A stretch of DNA of 64,000 nt from Deinandra increscens subsp. villosa. Taxonomy: Eukaryota; Streptophyta; Magnoliopsida; Asterales; Asteraceae. Within the stretch, counting starts at the first letter, position 1. Every line of letters begins with the position of its first letter. Below, in pieces: positions 11,318 through 21,905 of the stretch. The notes beneath the pieces are model-generated. The model did not search any database, was not told the DNA's origin, and saw only the letters and a program-made list of their open reading frames with translations. The position numbers were made by a program, and so were the translations under genes. Where the stretch lies: assembly GCA_039602395.1 (NCBI GenBank), contig JBCNJP010000012.1, forward strand, positions 28,940,454 through 29,004,453. The letters run 5' to 3'.

Positions 11318-11940
11318 CAACCCATGCCCCTCCCCCCCCCCCCACACTTTTTTTTTAAACAAAGTTATCTAGTGTTTGGAATCCATTTATTTTTAGATTT
11401 TTTGTTCATTATTTCTGTGGATTCCTTTTTTCTTTTGATTTTTACAAATTTGGAAGAAACATTTAAGGAGGTTTTAGAGTTTGTAAAGTATACACTTTTC
11501 ATGCTGTAATGTTTTCCAATTATTTTACCATTTCAGTACACATGCAGTATTTGTATATGGTATTTTCTCCAAAATTTTCAAAATTTTGACTGGAGGAACT
11601 GGTTGACTCAGATTTAGATTTGTTAGAGTCATCAGAGTTGGACTGATTTTTAATCAGAGTTTCAAAAACTGGATTTTTGTTTTTTTGCATTGTTGTCCAG
11701 TTGTGAGTTGTTTTGACTGCTGCATTTTACAAAGATAGTCTTGGAACTTTTAGTCCCTTGAATATACTCGATCCCCTGACCATAATTCCTTGGTGTGTTT
11801 GTCATATTCTCAAGTTAATCATGAGCATTTATGAGACCATTTATTTTCTTTGTTTCAATGTGCAACCTTTGATAGAAAGTTGCACGTTCAGTCTCATAAT
11901 GATCAATTTTGGCCTTGTTGCTCAAGTTTTGTGTTTCTAG

Positions 11941-13265
11941 TTATCTTAATCTTAACAATTCTTTTTCTTTGTCTCCTTTTAGTTGATGAAGTTCAGATAG
12001 GAGAGAGCTGATTTCTTCTTCAAAAGTTTTTAATTTGTTTTCATTTAAAAGTTTGTTTCTTTTAGAGTTTTCTTGAAGAACTTTGTAATTTATTAACATG
12101 TTGAATTGAAAAGTTAGATCAGTATGAGAGGAGCTTACTTGTTTTTCATGTGAAGTTTCTGAGAGATCAGTCGAGAGAGATTCATTATTGGCCATGAGAC
12201 ATCTATTTGAATGGCATTCTTCATCAGATGATGAATTTGAGTCCTAGTTTTCAACTTCAGCCATTAAAGCTTTTTCTTTCTGCATGGCCTGTTGATACTT
12301 CCTTTTATAGTATGCTGCATCTTTGAGTTTCTTATTCTTGCATTCTGAGGCATAGTGGCCCATTATTCCACATTTGAAGCATTTTATCTCACTCTTGTCA
12401 GTTTCAGGTTTGTTATATTGAGATGTTTGTTTCTTGCTTTCTTCAATTTTTGAGAAATTATTTCTGGTTGACCAAGAAGGATGTTTTAATCTTCCAAATT
12501 GGTTGGTCAGTAATGCCAGTGATTTTTCAAATGACTCACTTTCTGTGTCACTTTCATAATACTCAATTTCTGAGTCACTTAATTCTTTTCTTTTTTAGTG
12601 GTTTAGCTCTTGTTTAGTATTTCTTTTTGTCTTTTCAAAGTAAAGAGCTAATGGGTCAACTTTGGATTTGGAGATGTCCAGTATACAGACTCTTGAGAGT
12701 CTAGAATACAGAAGAGGTCATTTAGACTTTTTTCTTCTAAATCCAAAGTTGATTGAAGAGTCATGGTTAGACTTCTCTATTCATGAGGAAGCCTTTTGAT
12801 AAATTTGATATGTGTTTCCTCAATAGATTTAGAAACATTGAACTTTCTTAGATTGTTGATTATTGTGGCAAAACGATCGAAGAGTTTCTCAAGGGCATCC
12901 CATATGCCCTTGGCTGAGGTATTGCAGTCAACTTGACAAAATATCTCATGGGGAAGAGCCATAATGAGGACTGTATTGGCTCTGTCCCCATTAATCTATT
13001 TAGTCTTGTCCTTCTCACTCCACCATTTTATTTCTTTGTGGATGGTGCTAACAGGAACACCAGCTGAGGTTTCAGTTTCCTTTATCTCAGGAATGTCTAC
13101 TGTGGGACAATGGGGTCCCTTAGCTAAGCATTCCAACAGTGAGCTATCAACTTCTTTTAGGAAGTTGGTAATTCTGATTTTCCACTATGGATATTCCTCC
13201 CTAGCAAGCATAGGGTGTTTTGCCAAAGAGCCAAGTGATTTTCCATTGTTCTAGCTTGAGGACAT
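11941..13265 (-). pseudogene. gag: Copia-type gag of the partial element (broken)
   Basis: The probable start is ATG 13263-13265, shortly after the primer site. A UBN2-like core lies around 12777-13100 (open piece 12777-12962, including the segment AKGIWDALEKLFDRF). It is followed by a CCHC zinc knuckle (C-FK-C-GIMG-H-YASE-C) near 12335-12380. A coiled-coil C-terminal part is open at 11941-12195 (84 aa). At least three in-frame stops occur before the core. The protein would bind and package element RNA. No protease or later pol domain follows; the next 1 kb is non-coding. Confidence 0.65.
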
Positions 13266-13330
13266 TTTTAGAGAGAGTGTTAAGGAGAAGGTGTTAAAGA
13301 GCATGAACTTTGAATATTGATTATTCAATC

Positions 13331-13343
13331 TGCTCTGATACCA
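13331..13343 (-). other. Primer binding site (initiator Met type)
   Basis: The minus strand reads TGGTATCAGAGCA, two bases inside the LTR boundary at 13346. This fixes the orientation and identifies 13346-14089 as the 5' LTR. Confidence 0.85.
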
Positions 13344-13345
13344 AT

Positions 13346-14089
13346 TGTTGGGTCTCGTAAGGGACTCTTTAACAATGTTGGCACAATTTGATTTATACAA
13401 GATAAACAAGTTGCGGAAAGTAAATCAAATTGGAAGACAACAATTCATAAAAAAAGGTTTTTCTTTATATCTCAAATGTAAATAATGGTTTACACGAGTT
13501 TATAGTATAACAATGTATCAACAGAAATAACTTTTCTATGGGAGTATGTTGTAGTTGCTTTGAGAAGATATTGAGATGTATGCTCGTTGTCTTGCTTTGT
13601 TTGATGAAGTCAGCTTGCTATTTATAGGAAGATATAGCAAGTTGCAATTGGATAAGGTGGTTGACGACGGTTGAATTTGGAGTGTGTGAGAGTATATAGA
13701 GATAAATTGAGGATATTCAATTTATCTCTTCTTCAACTGTCTTCAACTACTTCTGTGATTAATGCCAAGTTGGTATTCATTTTGCTTGTTCTTCACACAA
13801 AGGAATAATTTGTTCTTCTCGTAATGTTTGTCTTCTGATAGTCGAGAGCTCCTTCAGGACTCTTTTTTGAAGACTGTTAATGCTTCCCATTAGAAGCCTT
13901 CTACAGAAATGATGATTTCTGTAGAATTTGGTCTGTACAGAACTACTTCGGAAATTCCGGAGTAGTTCTGTATGAATACAGAAATCTGTATTTTGTACAG
14001 ATTTTCATACCTTTCTCTTTTGAGGTTATATCTTATCTTTTCTTCTAATACTTGACTGTTTTACGTTACATTTACATTGTGTTCTAACA
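13346..14089 (-). repeat. 5' LTR of the partial element
   Basis: The plus strand starts TGTTGGGTCTCG and ends TTCTAACA, giving TG...CA with short inverted termini TGTT/AACA. A TATA box (CTATAAATAG on the minus strand) is at 13620-13626. Upstream of it lie three palindromes: a 12-bp-arm one near 13899-13927, the 37-bp one at 13936-13972, and a short ATACAGA/TCTGTAT one just after. Its partner LTR is off the left edge. Confidence 0.8.
13936..13972. repeat. 37-bp palindrome in the LTR
   Basis: Arms TACAGAACTACTTCGGAA and TTCCGGAGTAGTTCTGTA have one mismatch and one central base. It lies 310 bp upstream of the LTR TATA box. The same structure precedes both accessory ORF promoters. Confidence 0.8.
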
Positions 14090-15230
14090 AAATCAACAAA
14101 ATAAAAGATATCTAAATAATCAGATTTAGATATACCTTCGAGACACCGGATTTAGATAACCATACACAACCGTTCGAGACACCGGAATTTAACATGTCAA
14201 TGCTAGGGTTAAACGAAACAATGGACTCGAATCTGCGAGACAGATCAACAACAATCTTCAGTGGTGAATACGGGATCATCTCTTCGTCACCAGGAACAGT
14301 TGTGACTGGTGGATCTTGATCCACAAATTCCGACAAAGGCGGAATCGTCCCGAAGCACAAACCGGAGACGATAACGGTAACCGATTCTCAACGGTCACTG
14401 ACGACGACAAGGCAGTGGCCGAAGGAGACGGTGCGCCAGTCATGATGGGCAAGGTGGCAACGATGGAGGGTGGCAGTCGCATCGGGTGCAACAAAGAAGG
14501 CCACGATCGAGACGAGATCGAAATAGAGACAGCGGGAATCGCCAACAGCGACGTGCCAGTGGTGGCGGCGGCGGACGGCGGTGAGGCAGAGGCGGCAGAT
14601 GGTATGGCGACGGCGCTGGTTTTCGGCGTCATGGTGGCGGTGATCAGCAACGGTGGTCTGCGGCGGTGGTGGCGGCCGGAGACATTGGCTCGCGGTGGAG
14701 GATCGGCGGACTGGCGGTGGTTGACTGGCGGAAGAGGGCGGTAGCACCGGTTGGGGTGCCGAACTCGGAAGGGAGAGAGAGTGACGGATTAGGGTTTTTC
14801 TTTGGTTGCTTTGTGATGAATTGATTAACCCTAAACCTTCTCAAATCAGTTATATTTATAACTGATCTAAAACCATTTGGATCGAATCCAGATTCGTTTT
14901 AATCTCAATTATCCTTTTAAATTAAACCTTTTATTTCTCATCACCATTATCCACTTAATTTAATTAATTTAACTGATATAATTTAAATTCATAATTTAAT
15001 TAAAACCAATTAATTAATTAATTAACTTTTATTTAATTACTAAACAAATTTAGTAAATAAATAATTATCCACCTAAATTACTAACCTTAGTAATTAAGTT
15101 TCATTCATTTATCTGATTATTGATTAATCAGATATTCTGATACGTTGACCCCATTATAACTCTTACTGGTCAGTGATCGGGTCGGTTATTTTAATTTATC
15201 GGATCTAGACATTCTGTATCCAACAGTCCC
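14090..15230 (-). pseudogene. GC-rich gene-like remnant with TATA box
   Basis: A TATA box (TTATAAATATAAC on the minus strand, about 14850-14862) precedes a leader and a GC-rich stretch (14260-14760) unlike its AT-rich surroundings. Minus-strand frames give alanine-, serine- and proline-rich pieces (14276-14650, 14388-14747) and a less repetitive piece 14112-14360 containing SPLKIVVDLSRRFESIVSFN. No single frame covers it. It may be the 5' part of a host gene or a captured fragment. I recognise no family. 14870-15180 is AT-rich with TTAATTAA-type runs and no gene. Confidence 0.35.
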
Positions 15231-15240
15231 TAGATGGCCT

Positions 15241-15530
15241 AAAATGATGTAAACTATTTGCTTACATTGTGATTGCCAATTGGCCATTGGTGGAGCACAA
15301 AGTGCAATGTATAATGGCAAATCAAGGCACATACGTTGTAGACATAATACAATACGGTAACTGCTCTCAATAGTAGCTATCATCATTGACCATGTGAGGT
15401 CGAAGGATAACATTGAGGATCCGCTTACAAAAGGCTTAAGCTGAGAGGTAGTACAGGAGTCGTCTAAGGGAATGAGACTAAAGCCCTTAGAGTAAATTTG
15501 TATGAAGAAAACATATCCTAGAAGATTGAA
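15241..15530 (+). pseudogene. Copia RNase H C-terminal fragment
   Basis: Plus-strand translation gives CDCQLAIGGAQSAMYNGKSR, then HIR, a stop, and later DHVRSKDNIEDPLTKGL. This is the typical end of a Copia RNase H (host-like DNA strand removal after reverse transcription). Two in-frame stops are present. The rest of this element is missing upstream. The downstream side was cut by the outer Tat insertion at 15540, and nothing recognisable continues at 39150. Confidence 0.65.
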
Positions 15531-15539
15531 GACTGTGAT

Positions 15540-15904
15540 TGATGAACCACAAAACCCCACCGCTTGTAGGTTTGATTTACTGATCCAACATGGAATTAAG
15601 CTAATTAATAGAGAAGTATTAGAATGAAGAGATTTTTATTGATTTGGTACTAAATGAAATACATTCAGAAATACACACAGTTTAAGGTGTAATTCTCGAT
15701 CTGAAAAGTTGAAAGTTACAAGCTATGAAATGAACTATTTATACTATACTTTGAAATCGCATCTTCATAAGTCAGAGAGATGCACTTGCGTCTTGAACAT
15801 CCACAACAGTACCACTCTTTTCTCTCCCCCCATATGCGATTTTAATCTTATGGAAGTGTCACTTTCGAGGCACTTGCATGTCCAATCTTGACATATGTTC
15901 ATCA
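15540..15904 (-). repeat. 3' LTR of outer Tat
   Basis: It starts TGATGAACC and ends GTTCATCA on the plus strand, matching 38769-39144. A purine tract (ACTTGGGGGACT on the minus strand) lies just upstream on the element strand, at 15905-15917. The C tract near 15826-15831 has 6 C, against 14 in the partner LTR. Confidence 0.85.
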
Positions 15905-16680
15905 AGTCCCCCAAGTCCGTTAATTATTCTAGCTATAATGATGGACTTAAAGGTTTAAGATATGTTACACTTCCAGTTTGCCAATCAATCTTTTATATCC
16001 ACATGCGTTTTAGATTTGTTGCCTCATTAAAAAACCTTATCTGGAAAAACCCTGTGGGAAAAAACCAAGATCAAGGAAAAAGAGCGCAACACGCATCATT
16101 CTTTAATTGAGAAAAAATTCTTCAAGATTCACCCAATTAAGCAGATAATCATCTTTCAATGGCTTTTAACAAAACTGGTCATCAAGTCCCCCAGTCCTTA
16201 TGCTATTTTGAAGAAAAAATGGCTAAGGACTATACCATGCAGATTGGAGAAAAGAATGCATGTGCAGCTAATTTTGGTAAATTTTTATGTTGGACCGCAT
16301 ATGCAAGTGCGGTTAGGATATTCGCATCAGAGAATTTGCGATGAACCGCATCTGCAAGTGTAGTGAATAACTACCTTGTCAGATAGTCGTTCGGCGTGAC
16401 AGAACTTGAGTACTAGTAGGGGACACGTGCCGGCCCAATATTACTTGACAAGACGGTTTTTCAGTTTTTTGAATTTCCTTTCAAATTCAAATTAAAACTG
16501 TTAAGAGAATCTTTTAAAACCCATTCATCTTCATAACTTTCCTTTCTTCTTCACTTTTCTCCCTTACTTTCTTCTACCGTCACTCTTCCTTTCTTCAAAC
16601 CCTAATCACTTCTTCGCGAGATTTTTCAGCACAATGTTAGTCGCTCACCCTTTCTTACTTTTCTGTTTTCGATTTTTACA
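15905..16680 (+). other. Region between 3' LTR and antisense ORF of outer Tat
   Basis: It holds the purine tract, a stretch of lysine-codon-like A-rich sequence (16030-16090), and then the probable promoter and leader of the antisense ORF. A G-box core CACGTG lies near 16424. A long CT-rich leader follows (16500-16620). I see no clear TATA box. Confidence 0.5.
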
Positions 16681-17755
16681 ATGGCATCTCCATCTGTTAA
16701 AGTAGATGATGAATCAAGTAAGCATAACATGCATATTTCGTTTTCAACGCTGTCTCCCAAAGACTTAGAGGATTTGATCGCGAAATAACACATTCCACTC
16801 TCTTTGAAACCTTCGCTTCTGCCCCCCGATACACCAATTTTTCCCTTTGTTAAAGGTAAAATTGGGATTTATGCGGAAATGTTTCAATTTGGAAACTATC
16901 GTCTACCTTTCACCAAGTTCCTTATTAAAGCTTTGATGTTCTTCGAAGTGCATATCTCACAGATGCATCCTCAAGGCCTTTCCAGATTGAGTCATTTTGA
17001 GGCTACCAGTAGGGCTGTAGGCATTTCCCCTAGTGTCACATTGTTTAGAGCTTTTTATAGGATCACCATGGCGGGGGATTGGTATACATTCGAACGGAGG
17101 AGAGGGGTGTCTAGGGTTAGCACTCTTCTTCCCCCAAAATCCTCTATCCTGGAAATCTCGATTCTTTTATGTAGATGATAGGTGTGTGCCTTCGGAGATG
17201 GAATGGAGAGTTGTAGATGACGTTGTTCATGACTCAATTCCAGAAACGAGTGACTACAAAAAGGAATTTTTTGATAAATTGGTTGAATGCGCTAGCCCTA
17301 TCCGTGAATTGCCGAGAATCAGTGTTATTCTTTTGTAGGATCAGTAGGGCTTGGTTTACACCTGATTTATGGCCCATATTGAGAAATAAAGGGAAAGGTA
17401 AGAATTCCCCCCTTTCACCATTTTTATCAATCAACCTAGAATTCCATATTTTGACTAACTCTTTTATTTGATTTGCAGAGATGGATTTGTTTGAAGCGAT
17501 CAGGTGACAACTGTGTCAAAAGCAACCCTCCCTCCCAAGGGTGCTGGACAATCCAAGCGTCCTACCAAGACAAGGATTTGACCCAGAAGCTCCCAAGAAA
17601 CTACAAGAAGCAAATGCAAACTTCCAAAAGTTGACGTTTCCTTTTGTTGAAATTTGTAAGAATTTGCAAGATGCATCCATCGAGCAAATCAAAGAAGTTT
17701 TGGCAGCTGAAATTCCATCAACCACCGTCCGCCACCTTTGAAGACCTCAAGGTAC
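16681..17755 (+). pseudogene. Antisense ORF of outer Tat, 5' exons (putative gypsy-type transposon domain)
   Basis: It starts at ATG 16681 and runs opposite to gag-pol. The N-terminal part contains LSPKDLEDLIAK, an in-frame TAA, then HIPLSLKPSLLPPDTP. A later segment reads VTLFRAFYRITMAGDWYTFE and FFYVDDRCVPSEMEWR. This fits the plant 'putative gypsy type transposon' family, known as an extra antisense ORF in Tat elements, of unknown function. A frameshift near 17095 changes frame. An intron with GT-AG ends lies at 17398-17478. The next exon runs to a GTACAT donor near 17755, after which the inner Tat interrupts the gene. The remainder is at 24568-25224. Confidence 0.65.
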
Positions 17756-18431
17756 ATCCCTCTTTTGGTTCCTTTTGATCAAGACAATGATACATTTGAT
17801 TCCACCTGCGAGTGGATTTATTTTGGGTGCCCGTATGTGCAGGGCGTAACTTTCCTAGACAATGTTTCTTTTATGCACTTTTTATGACTGGTCTTATTTG
17901 GAATGTATGGCTATGACTTTATTATGTCATTATGTGCATTATATTTCGTATTTGGTCGTTCGTATGTGTATTGATTATATTATAAACCCAAATGACCACA
18001 TGCGTCCATGTCGTCACCTTAAGTTTCTAACCATAACCATACACATACTGTAAACTCAACAGCTAGTAACTCATGGTTACTTTTTTGGTCTCATAAACCT
18101 TATCCAGAACATTGAGAGTAACCTTAGCCTCTCTTAAGTATAACTTCTGGAAATATGGATAGTGCGTAACTACCTCTTATGACCTCATAGGTCGCATCTT
18201 TGCAAGATGCTTTTATTAATCAATTTAATTGGTTTAAATGAACCGCGTCTATTTTAAGATGCATGGTAGCCAACCATTCTTCAATCTACTAGATTGAGTT
18301 CATCACATAACGTATGTTTTTTTTTAACAACAACCTATTGCTCATAGCAATTATGAAGTTTTTTTTATTTCAGAAAATGGAGCATATCCATCTATATATT
18401 TTGTTTTTTACAATCTCATTTATCAAAGACT
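17756..18431 (-). other. Post-integrase spacer of inner Tat
   Basis: It is AT-rich with no ORF of note. It probably includes the end of this element's own antisense gene region, judging by position. Neither an LTR nor a purine tract is visible. Confidence 0.4.
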
Positions 18432-19984
18432 TTACAAGTAATAATTTTTCAGATGCACTCCATTCCAAGGTCTTGACATTAGATTTCCGCTTCCATCTTC
18501 AAGCAAATAAGATCCTTTACTCAACACTTCCGAAACCTTATAAGGACCTTCCCATTGCACGACCAACTTTCCTTTGGGCTCCACCCTACTAACATCATTA
18601 TTCCGCAACACAAGATCCCCCTCTTTAAATTGATACACTTTCGCATGAGCATTATAATATTTTTCCATTTCAGATTTGTACCGGCTTTCCCTAATAGCTG
18701 CCATTTCCCTTCTTTCCTCCAACAAATCTAAATTTGTTCTTAACTCTTTCTCGTTGTCTCGTTCTTCAAGCATTCTTTGGGTAGGTAATCCTACTTCCGC
18801 AGGAATAACCGCTTCCATACCATATGTTAAACTGAACGGAGTTTCGCCATTACTTGTTTTCGGCATAGTGGGATGCGCCCATAATACTTGCGACAATTCA
18901 TCCACCCAGCCGCATTTTTCCTTATCCAAGCGCATCTTAATTCCTTCCACCAAACTTCTGTTAATTCGTTCCACCTGCCCGTTTGCCTGTGGATAAGCGA
19001 CAGATGAAAAAATCTGTACTATGCCTAACTCCTCACACCATCCCCGAAATGGATCTTCTGAAAATTGCTTTCCATTATCCGACACAATATGTAAAGGTAA
19101 CCCAAACCTGCATATAATGTATTCCCATACAAATTTCTTTATATGCTGCCCTGTAATGCTTGCCACCGCCTTCGCTTCTACCCACTTCGTAAAGTAATCT
19201 ACCGCAACAATAAGAAACTTAACTCTTCCCGCAGCCTCCGGAAATGGCCCAACAATATCTATCCCCCACTTCTGGAAAGGCCATGCGGTAGTAACAGGAA
19301 CAAGCTCATGTTTCGCTTTCAGACTCACCGGAACATGTCGCTGACAACTATCACACTTCCGAAGCTCCTCCGTAACCAACTTATGCATACCTGGCCAATA
19401 ATATCCCAAAATCACTAACTTGTTGACAACCATGCGGGGTCCCATGTGATTTCCGCAAATACCCCCATGTACCTCCCGTACAGCACTTTTTGCCTCATCC
19501 GTTGTTAAACACCTTAATAATGGTCCAAGATATGTTTTTCTATATAAGACCCCATTCTGTAATTGATGCTGTAAAGAGTTCACCCTCACTTTTCATGCTT
19601 CTTCTCTATCTTCCGGCAAAACACCTTCTTCCAAATATTTCCAAATTGGCCAAAACTACACTTCTGTATCTACTGACACTGCTACCACTTGCTTGGTCAG
19701 AACCGACGGTTCTTCCAGCACTTCAACCCTTATTTCTTTAGCCAAATGTTGAAATGAAGTGGATGCCAACTTACTCAACACATCTGCTTTCTTGTTCTTC
19801 CCTCTTGAGACATGTTCAACCACGCAAGTTGTAAAAGCACTCATCAAGTTCTTTACTTGTGATAAATAGAGAGCCATCACAACACTCTTAGCTTCATACT
19901 CTCCCTTTATGTGATTAGCTACTAATAATGAATCAACATGCGACCTCACATCAGTAGCACCCATTCTTTTAGCTAATCTTAATC
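18432..19984 (-). pseudogene. pol: Inner Tat second RNase H 3' exon and integrase
   Basis: The exon begins at 19984 with GLRLAKRMGATDV (end of the second RNase H domain, open to 19656). After a stop near 19600-19655, the frame 18432-19589 (385 aa) is a nearly whole integrase. It has an HHCC zinc-binding part (HGGICGNH followed by CDSC), and a catalytic core with the three acidic residues visible in GIDIVGPFP, VSDNGKQF and NGQVERINR. A C-terminal part with WEGPYKV resembles the Tat/chromovirus GPY/F end. It would insert the cDNA into host DNA. This part could still fold, but the polyprotein upstream is interrupted. Confidence 0.75.
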
Positions 19985-20105
19985 CTGTAACTCAAATCAT
20001 AGAACATACATACTTAGTTTACCCTATTTCCCTTTTTTGACATATTCCCTTATTGCTTTTTAAACAATTTTTATAAAAATATTCTTTGAAGTCAAGATTA
20101 TCAAC
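19985..20105 (-). other. Intron 2 in inner Tat second RNase H
   Basis: On the minus strand the donor is GCAG|GTTGAT and the acceptor TTACAG|GATTAAG. Removal joins the codons for A-G-L in frame. The same position carries a 240-bp intron in the outer Tat (28108-28347). Confidence 0.7.
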
Positions 20106-20207
20106 CTGCCAACGACGCCTCATATTCTGCTTCATTATTAGTCACATTAAAATCGAATTTAAGAGCATATGTCAATTCATCCCCTTCTGGACTGACTAAC
20201 AACAACC

Positions 20208-20297
20208 CTGCCACACATGTTTCATATGTTCATATTTATAAACAAAATTACTCTTAAAAATTGCAAATGAAAATATAAAAACAACTAACAAACCTAC
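20208..20297 (-). other. Intron 1 in inner Tat second RNase H
   Basis: A GT-AG segment of about 90 bp (donor GTAGGTTT, acceptor GTGGCAG on the minus strand) splits the domain after TDGSSEEDGAG. Exon 2 between the introns is 20106-20207 (102 bp), against 103 bp in the outer Tat. The exact donor is uncertain because of a G run. Confidence 0.6.
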
Positions 20298-21905
20298 CCC
20301 CGCACCGTCTTCTTCTGACGATCCATCTGTAAACAATTTCCAAACTCCATTTGACGATTCCTGTAATAAACCAGAGTTTTCATCATTTGCGTTTGTCTTA
20401 CCACTTCCGATGGGCATTTCCGCAAGAAAATCCGCAATAACCTGTCCTTTCATGGCTGTACGTGGTTTAAATTGAATATCATACTGCCCCAACTCAATAA
20501 CCCACTTCACCATTCTCCCCGATACTTCCGGCTTTCGTAACATTTGATTTATAGAGGATGTTATCAAAACCTCCACCGTGTGGGCCTGAAAATACCGCCG
20601 CAACCGCCTTGCTGATAACACAAGTGCATATACCAACTTCTCCATAAGCGAGTACCGTACCTCATAATCTTTTAGAATTTCTGCTCACGTAATAGATAGG
20701 CATCTGCTTCTGTCCTCTTTCTGCGATTAACACAGAACTAACGGCATACTCTAATACTGCTAAATACATTTGTAGAATTTCACTAATAACAGGTGCAATC
20801 AGCGTCGGAAGTGTAACCAAAAACTCCTTTAATTGTTTAAACGCCTCTTCTGCTTCCACCGTCCAACAAAAATCTGACTTTTCAATACTTGTTTTCAACA
20901 CTTGCATGAACGGTAATGACTTCTCTGCAACCTTTGATAGCAAACCTTTGTAACGCAATCTTTTACTGTAGTCGGCGATCCCATTTGCAAAATCGCATCT
21001 ACTTTTTCCGGACAAGCCCTGATCCCTTCATTATTCACCATCATTCCCAGGAACTTGCCAGCATTCATGCCAAAAGAACACCTTTTCGGGTTTAAACACA
21101 TATTAATTTCTTTGAGTTTCGCATATGTCTCTTCTATATCCTGAAACATATCTTCTTCTCTTTTACTCTTAATAACGATGTCATCCACATAAGCTTCTAA
21201 ATTCCTTCCAACTTGCTTTTGAAAAGCCCAATCCATAAGACGCTGGTAGGTCGCACCTGCATTTTTAAGACCAAAGGGCATCTTTCTGTAACAGAACATA
21301 CCTTTCCTTGTAATAAACGCAGTTTTATCCTCATCTTCCTCCGCCATCTGGATCTGATGGTATCCCTTGTATGCATCCAAAAAACACTTCCAACGAAATC
21401 CCACAACCGAGTCCACCTTCAAATCAATTTCCGGGAGAGGATAACAATCCTTAGGACATGCATTATTCACATCCTTGAAGTCTATACACATCCTCCATGA
21501 CCCATCCGGTTTCTTTACCAACACTGGGTTTGAAACCCAATCTGTATATTGTATTTCCCTTAAAATCCCAGCTTCAACTAATTTTTTCACTTCCTCATTA
21601 ACCGCATTTGCTCTCTCACTGTCCATTCCTCTTTGCCTCTGCTGAACGGGTTTGCTACCAGGGTACAATGCCAATTTATGCTCTGATAATGACCTTGGAA
21701 CACCCGTCATATCCGACGGTTCCCAAGCAAACACATCGACATTTCTTTTTAATAAAATATACAACCTTCCCCTGGCTTCTATTGATAAGCCTTCTCCCAC
21801 CTGTAACTTTTGATCCGGGAATTTTGGGTTAATCATCCATTTATTACCTTCTATCTCCTTCTTATCCACCACATCTGAATTTGTCAACACATTTACATCG
21901 TTCAC
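20298..21905 (-). pseudogene. pol: Inner Tat reverse transcriptase and RNase H
   Basis: The open piece 20895-21905 (336 aa) holds the reverse transcriptase palm and fingers: WRMCIDFKDVN, CFLDAYKGYHQI, FGLKNAGATYQRLMD and the catalytic box AYVDDIVIKS. The next piece, 20662-21015, is in another frame (connection and first RNase H, with FCWTVEAEEAFKQLK). A deletion and frameshift near 20940-21015 remove the segment between them. A further frame change leads to 20298-20645, which ends in the second RNase H start, LFTDGSSEEDGAG. The enzyme would copy element RNA into cDNA in cytoplasmic particles. It is dead in this copy. Confidence 0.75.

Larger units (their letters stand above)
1..14089 (-). mobile_element. 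Partial LTR retrotransposon with Copia-type gag and accessory ORFs, pol not seen
   Basis: Read on the minus strand this element starts with a 5' LTR (13346-14089), then an initiator-Met primer binding site and a decayed gag (11941-13265). Where pol would be expected there are instead two accessory ORF cassettes (about 9894-10862 and 7577-9269, continuing at 1-1313). Its 3' LTR would lie beyond the left edge, so the target duplication cannot be tested. It is interrupted by element A (1319-7571). No protease, integrase or reverse transcriptase motif is visible in the part shown. Either pol is missing, making the element non-autonomous, or it lies off the window in an unusual order. Membership of the accessory ORFs in the same element is inferred from strand, continuity and shared palindromes. 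Confidence 0.6.

Noticed and set aside
14316..14744. Plus-strand ORF of 142 aa
   Set aside because: It overlaps the GC-rich block in the opposite sense to the TATA box, has low-complexity composition, and looks like a shadow of base composition.
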